NCBI GenBank assembly: GCA_002429085.1
Contig: DIYR01000075.1
Location: forward strand, 1-6,581
DNA from: Flavobacteriales bacterium UBA6049
GTDB lineage: Bacteria; Bacteroidota; Bacteroidia; Flavobacteriales_G; Salibacteraceae
Direction of reading: 5' to 3'
DNA: 6,581 bases
Both the position numbers and the translations under genes were made by a program. This document shows, piece by piece, positions 5,897 to 6,581 of this stretch. Each line of letters starts with the position of its first letter. Positions within the stretch are counted from its first letter, which is position 1. Under the pieces are notes generated by a model. That model saw nothing but the letters and a program-made list of their open reading frames with translations, was not told the DNA's origin and searched no databases.

Positions 5897-6340
5897 ATGA
5901 AACATATATCAACTATAGCGTTCACCTTATTCTTATCTCTTTTCACCTCTCAACTAATTGCTCAAGATGCTAGCACTATTCTAGGAACCTGGCTCACATC
6001 TAGTAAAGAGGCTAAAATTGAAATTACTCAAGAAGGCAATATTTTTTCTGGTAAAATAATTTGGTTAAAAGAGCCCAACAATCCTGATGGCACGCCTAAA
6101 ACCGACACCAAAAATGATGACGAAAGCTTAAGAAACACGCCAATTATTGGCTATCAAATTCTAAAAGGATTCAAATGGGATGACGGAAAATGGGAAGATG
6201 GTACCATTTATGACCCTAAAACAGGAAATACCTATGACTGCGTTATCGAATCTCCAGAAAATGGGGTGTTAGATGTACGTGGTTATGTTGGTTTTTCTAT
6301 GTTCGGAAGAACTGATACATGGACAAGAGCCGAGAATTAA
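5897..6340 (+). CDS. Secreted DUF2147 family protein
   Basis: This encodes 147 residues. A signal peptide covers about residues 1-22 or 23 (SQLIAQ, then DAST). The mature part matches the DUF2147 (PF09917) pattern: ILGTWLTSSKEAKIEI (28-43), GKIIWLKEP (52-60), a DxxNxDxxLRNTPIIG segment (70-85), GFKWDDGKWEDGTIYDPKTGNTY split across 91-113, and a closing GYVGFSMFGRTDTWTR (129-144). The family is thought to form a small lipocalin-like barrel in the periplasm; no biochemical role is established. The length is typical. There is one cysteine (115) in the mature chain. The leader is A-rich (AAAACAGAAAA at 5881-5891) with no Shine-Dalgarno. The gene begins about 20 nt after the azurin terminator, so its promoter must overlap that terminator or it depends on read-through. 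Confidence 0.92.
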   Translation: MKHISTIAFTLFLSLFTSQLIAQDASTILGTWLTSSKEAKIEITQEGNIFSGKIIWLKEPNNPDGTPKTDTKNDDESLRNTPIIGYQILKGFKWDDGKWEDGTIYDPKTGNTYDCVIESPENGVLDVRGYVGFSMFGRTDTWTRAEN

Positions 6341-6438
6341 CACACAAAACCATTGAACTAACTCCACCAACTCTTTAATTAGAATTCCATACTTTTAAGC
6401 TAATCGCTTATTGATTTATGAATTTCTAATTATCTGCT

Positions 6439-6581
6439 ATGCTCATTAAAACATATGGTGCTGCCGTTAGAGGTATTGATGCAACTACAATTACTATTGA
6501 GGTAAACGTTGGTCAAGGGGTTAATTTTTTCTTGGTTGGTTTGCCAGATAGTGCCGTTAAAGAAAGTCAACAGCGTATTGA
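6439..6581 (+). CDS. comM: ComM/YifB family Mg-chelatase-like AAA+ ATPase, N-terminal fragment
   Basis: The first 47 codons are present and the frame runs off the window edge. The sequence MLIKTYGAAVRGIDATTITIEV followed by GQGVNFFLVGLPDSAVKESQQRI is characteristic of the N-terminal S5-fold domain of YifB/ComM proteins (the GLPDxAVKES motif is diagnostic). Full members have about 500 residues and add a Mg-chelatase-type AAA+ domain and a C-terminal region. In naturally competent bacteria ComM is a hexameric helicase that promotes branch migration during recombination of incoming DNA. In many other bacteria the role is untested. The gap of 98 nt from the preceding gene shows no exact promoter consensus. 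Confidence 0.9.
   Translation, partial: MLIKTYGAAVRGIDATTITIEVNVGQGVNFFLVGLPDSAVKESQQRI

Noticed and set aside
6396..6410. TAAGC/GCTTA inverted repeat between the DUF2147 gene and comM
   Set aside because: Only 5 bp, A/T-rich, with no clean T tract after it; not convincing as terminator or operator.
1..6581. Search for CRISPR repeats, tRNA genes, insertion sequences, phage genes and preQ1 riboswitch
   Set aside because: No spaced direct repeats, cloverleaf, transposase or phage-like frame was seen, and the 5-nt gap before yhhQ cannot hold a riboswitch.

Overview
This is a chromosomal stretch from a member of the Bacteroidota, probably flavobacterial or a close relative. The evidence is the low GC content, A/T-rich leaders in place of Shine-Dalgarno sites, TAnnTTTG-type promoter elements, and protein families typical of the phylum. 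These families include a DsbD with duplicated N-terminal domains, a small membrane protein with a YSEGxRxG motif, a DUF2147 protein and a lipoprotein azurin. No mobile element, CRISPR array, tRNA or rRNA is visible. All genes read on the plus strand except one at 4687-5103.

Layout. Bases 1-75 may hold the last codons of an unidentified gene. Bases 90-410 encode a small conserved-looking soluble protein of unknown function, followed after 5 nt by a YhhQ-type queuosine-precursor transporter (416-1096). Next is dsbD (best start 1189, end 3660), with a TAnnTTTG element just upstream and a strong intrinsic terminator at 3719-3741. Only 19 nt after that hairpin starts a predicted outer-membrane beta-barrel protein (3761-4690). 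Its stop codon overlaps the stop codon of a convergent small membrane protein (4687-5103, minus strand). A 189-nt divergent gap separates that gene from a lipoprotein azurin (5293-5814), which ends at a second strong terminator. A secreted DUF2147 protein follows (5897-6340), and the window closes with the first 47 codons of a ComM/YifB-type Mg-chelatase-like ATPase (from 6439).

How the genes relate. Most of the window concerns the cell envelope. DsbD carries reducing power from the cytoplasm to periplasmic thiols. The next gene product has a CxxxxxC motif at its mature N-terminus that closely resembles the active-site loop of E. coli DsbD alpha. The azurin is a membrane-tethered type 1 copper electron carrier. 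A link between these in periplasmic redox or copper handling is plausible but is inference from proximity. The genes are separated by terminators, so they do not form one operon.

I do not see a clearly new multi-gene system. The points most worth checking are the DsbD-like cysteine motif in the beta-barrel protein, the tandem DsbD alpha domains with an extra cysteine pair before the thioredoxin domain, and the unknown 106-residue protein tightly coupled to the queuosine transporter.
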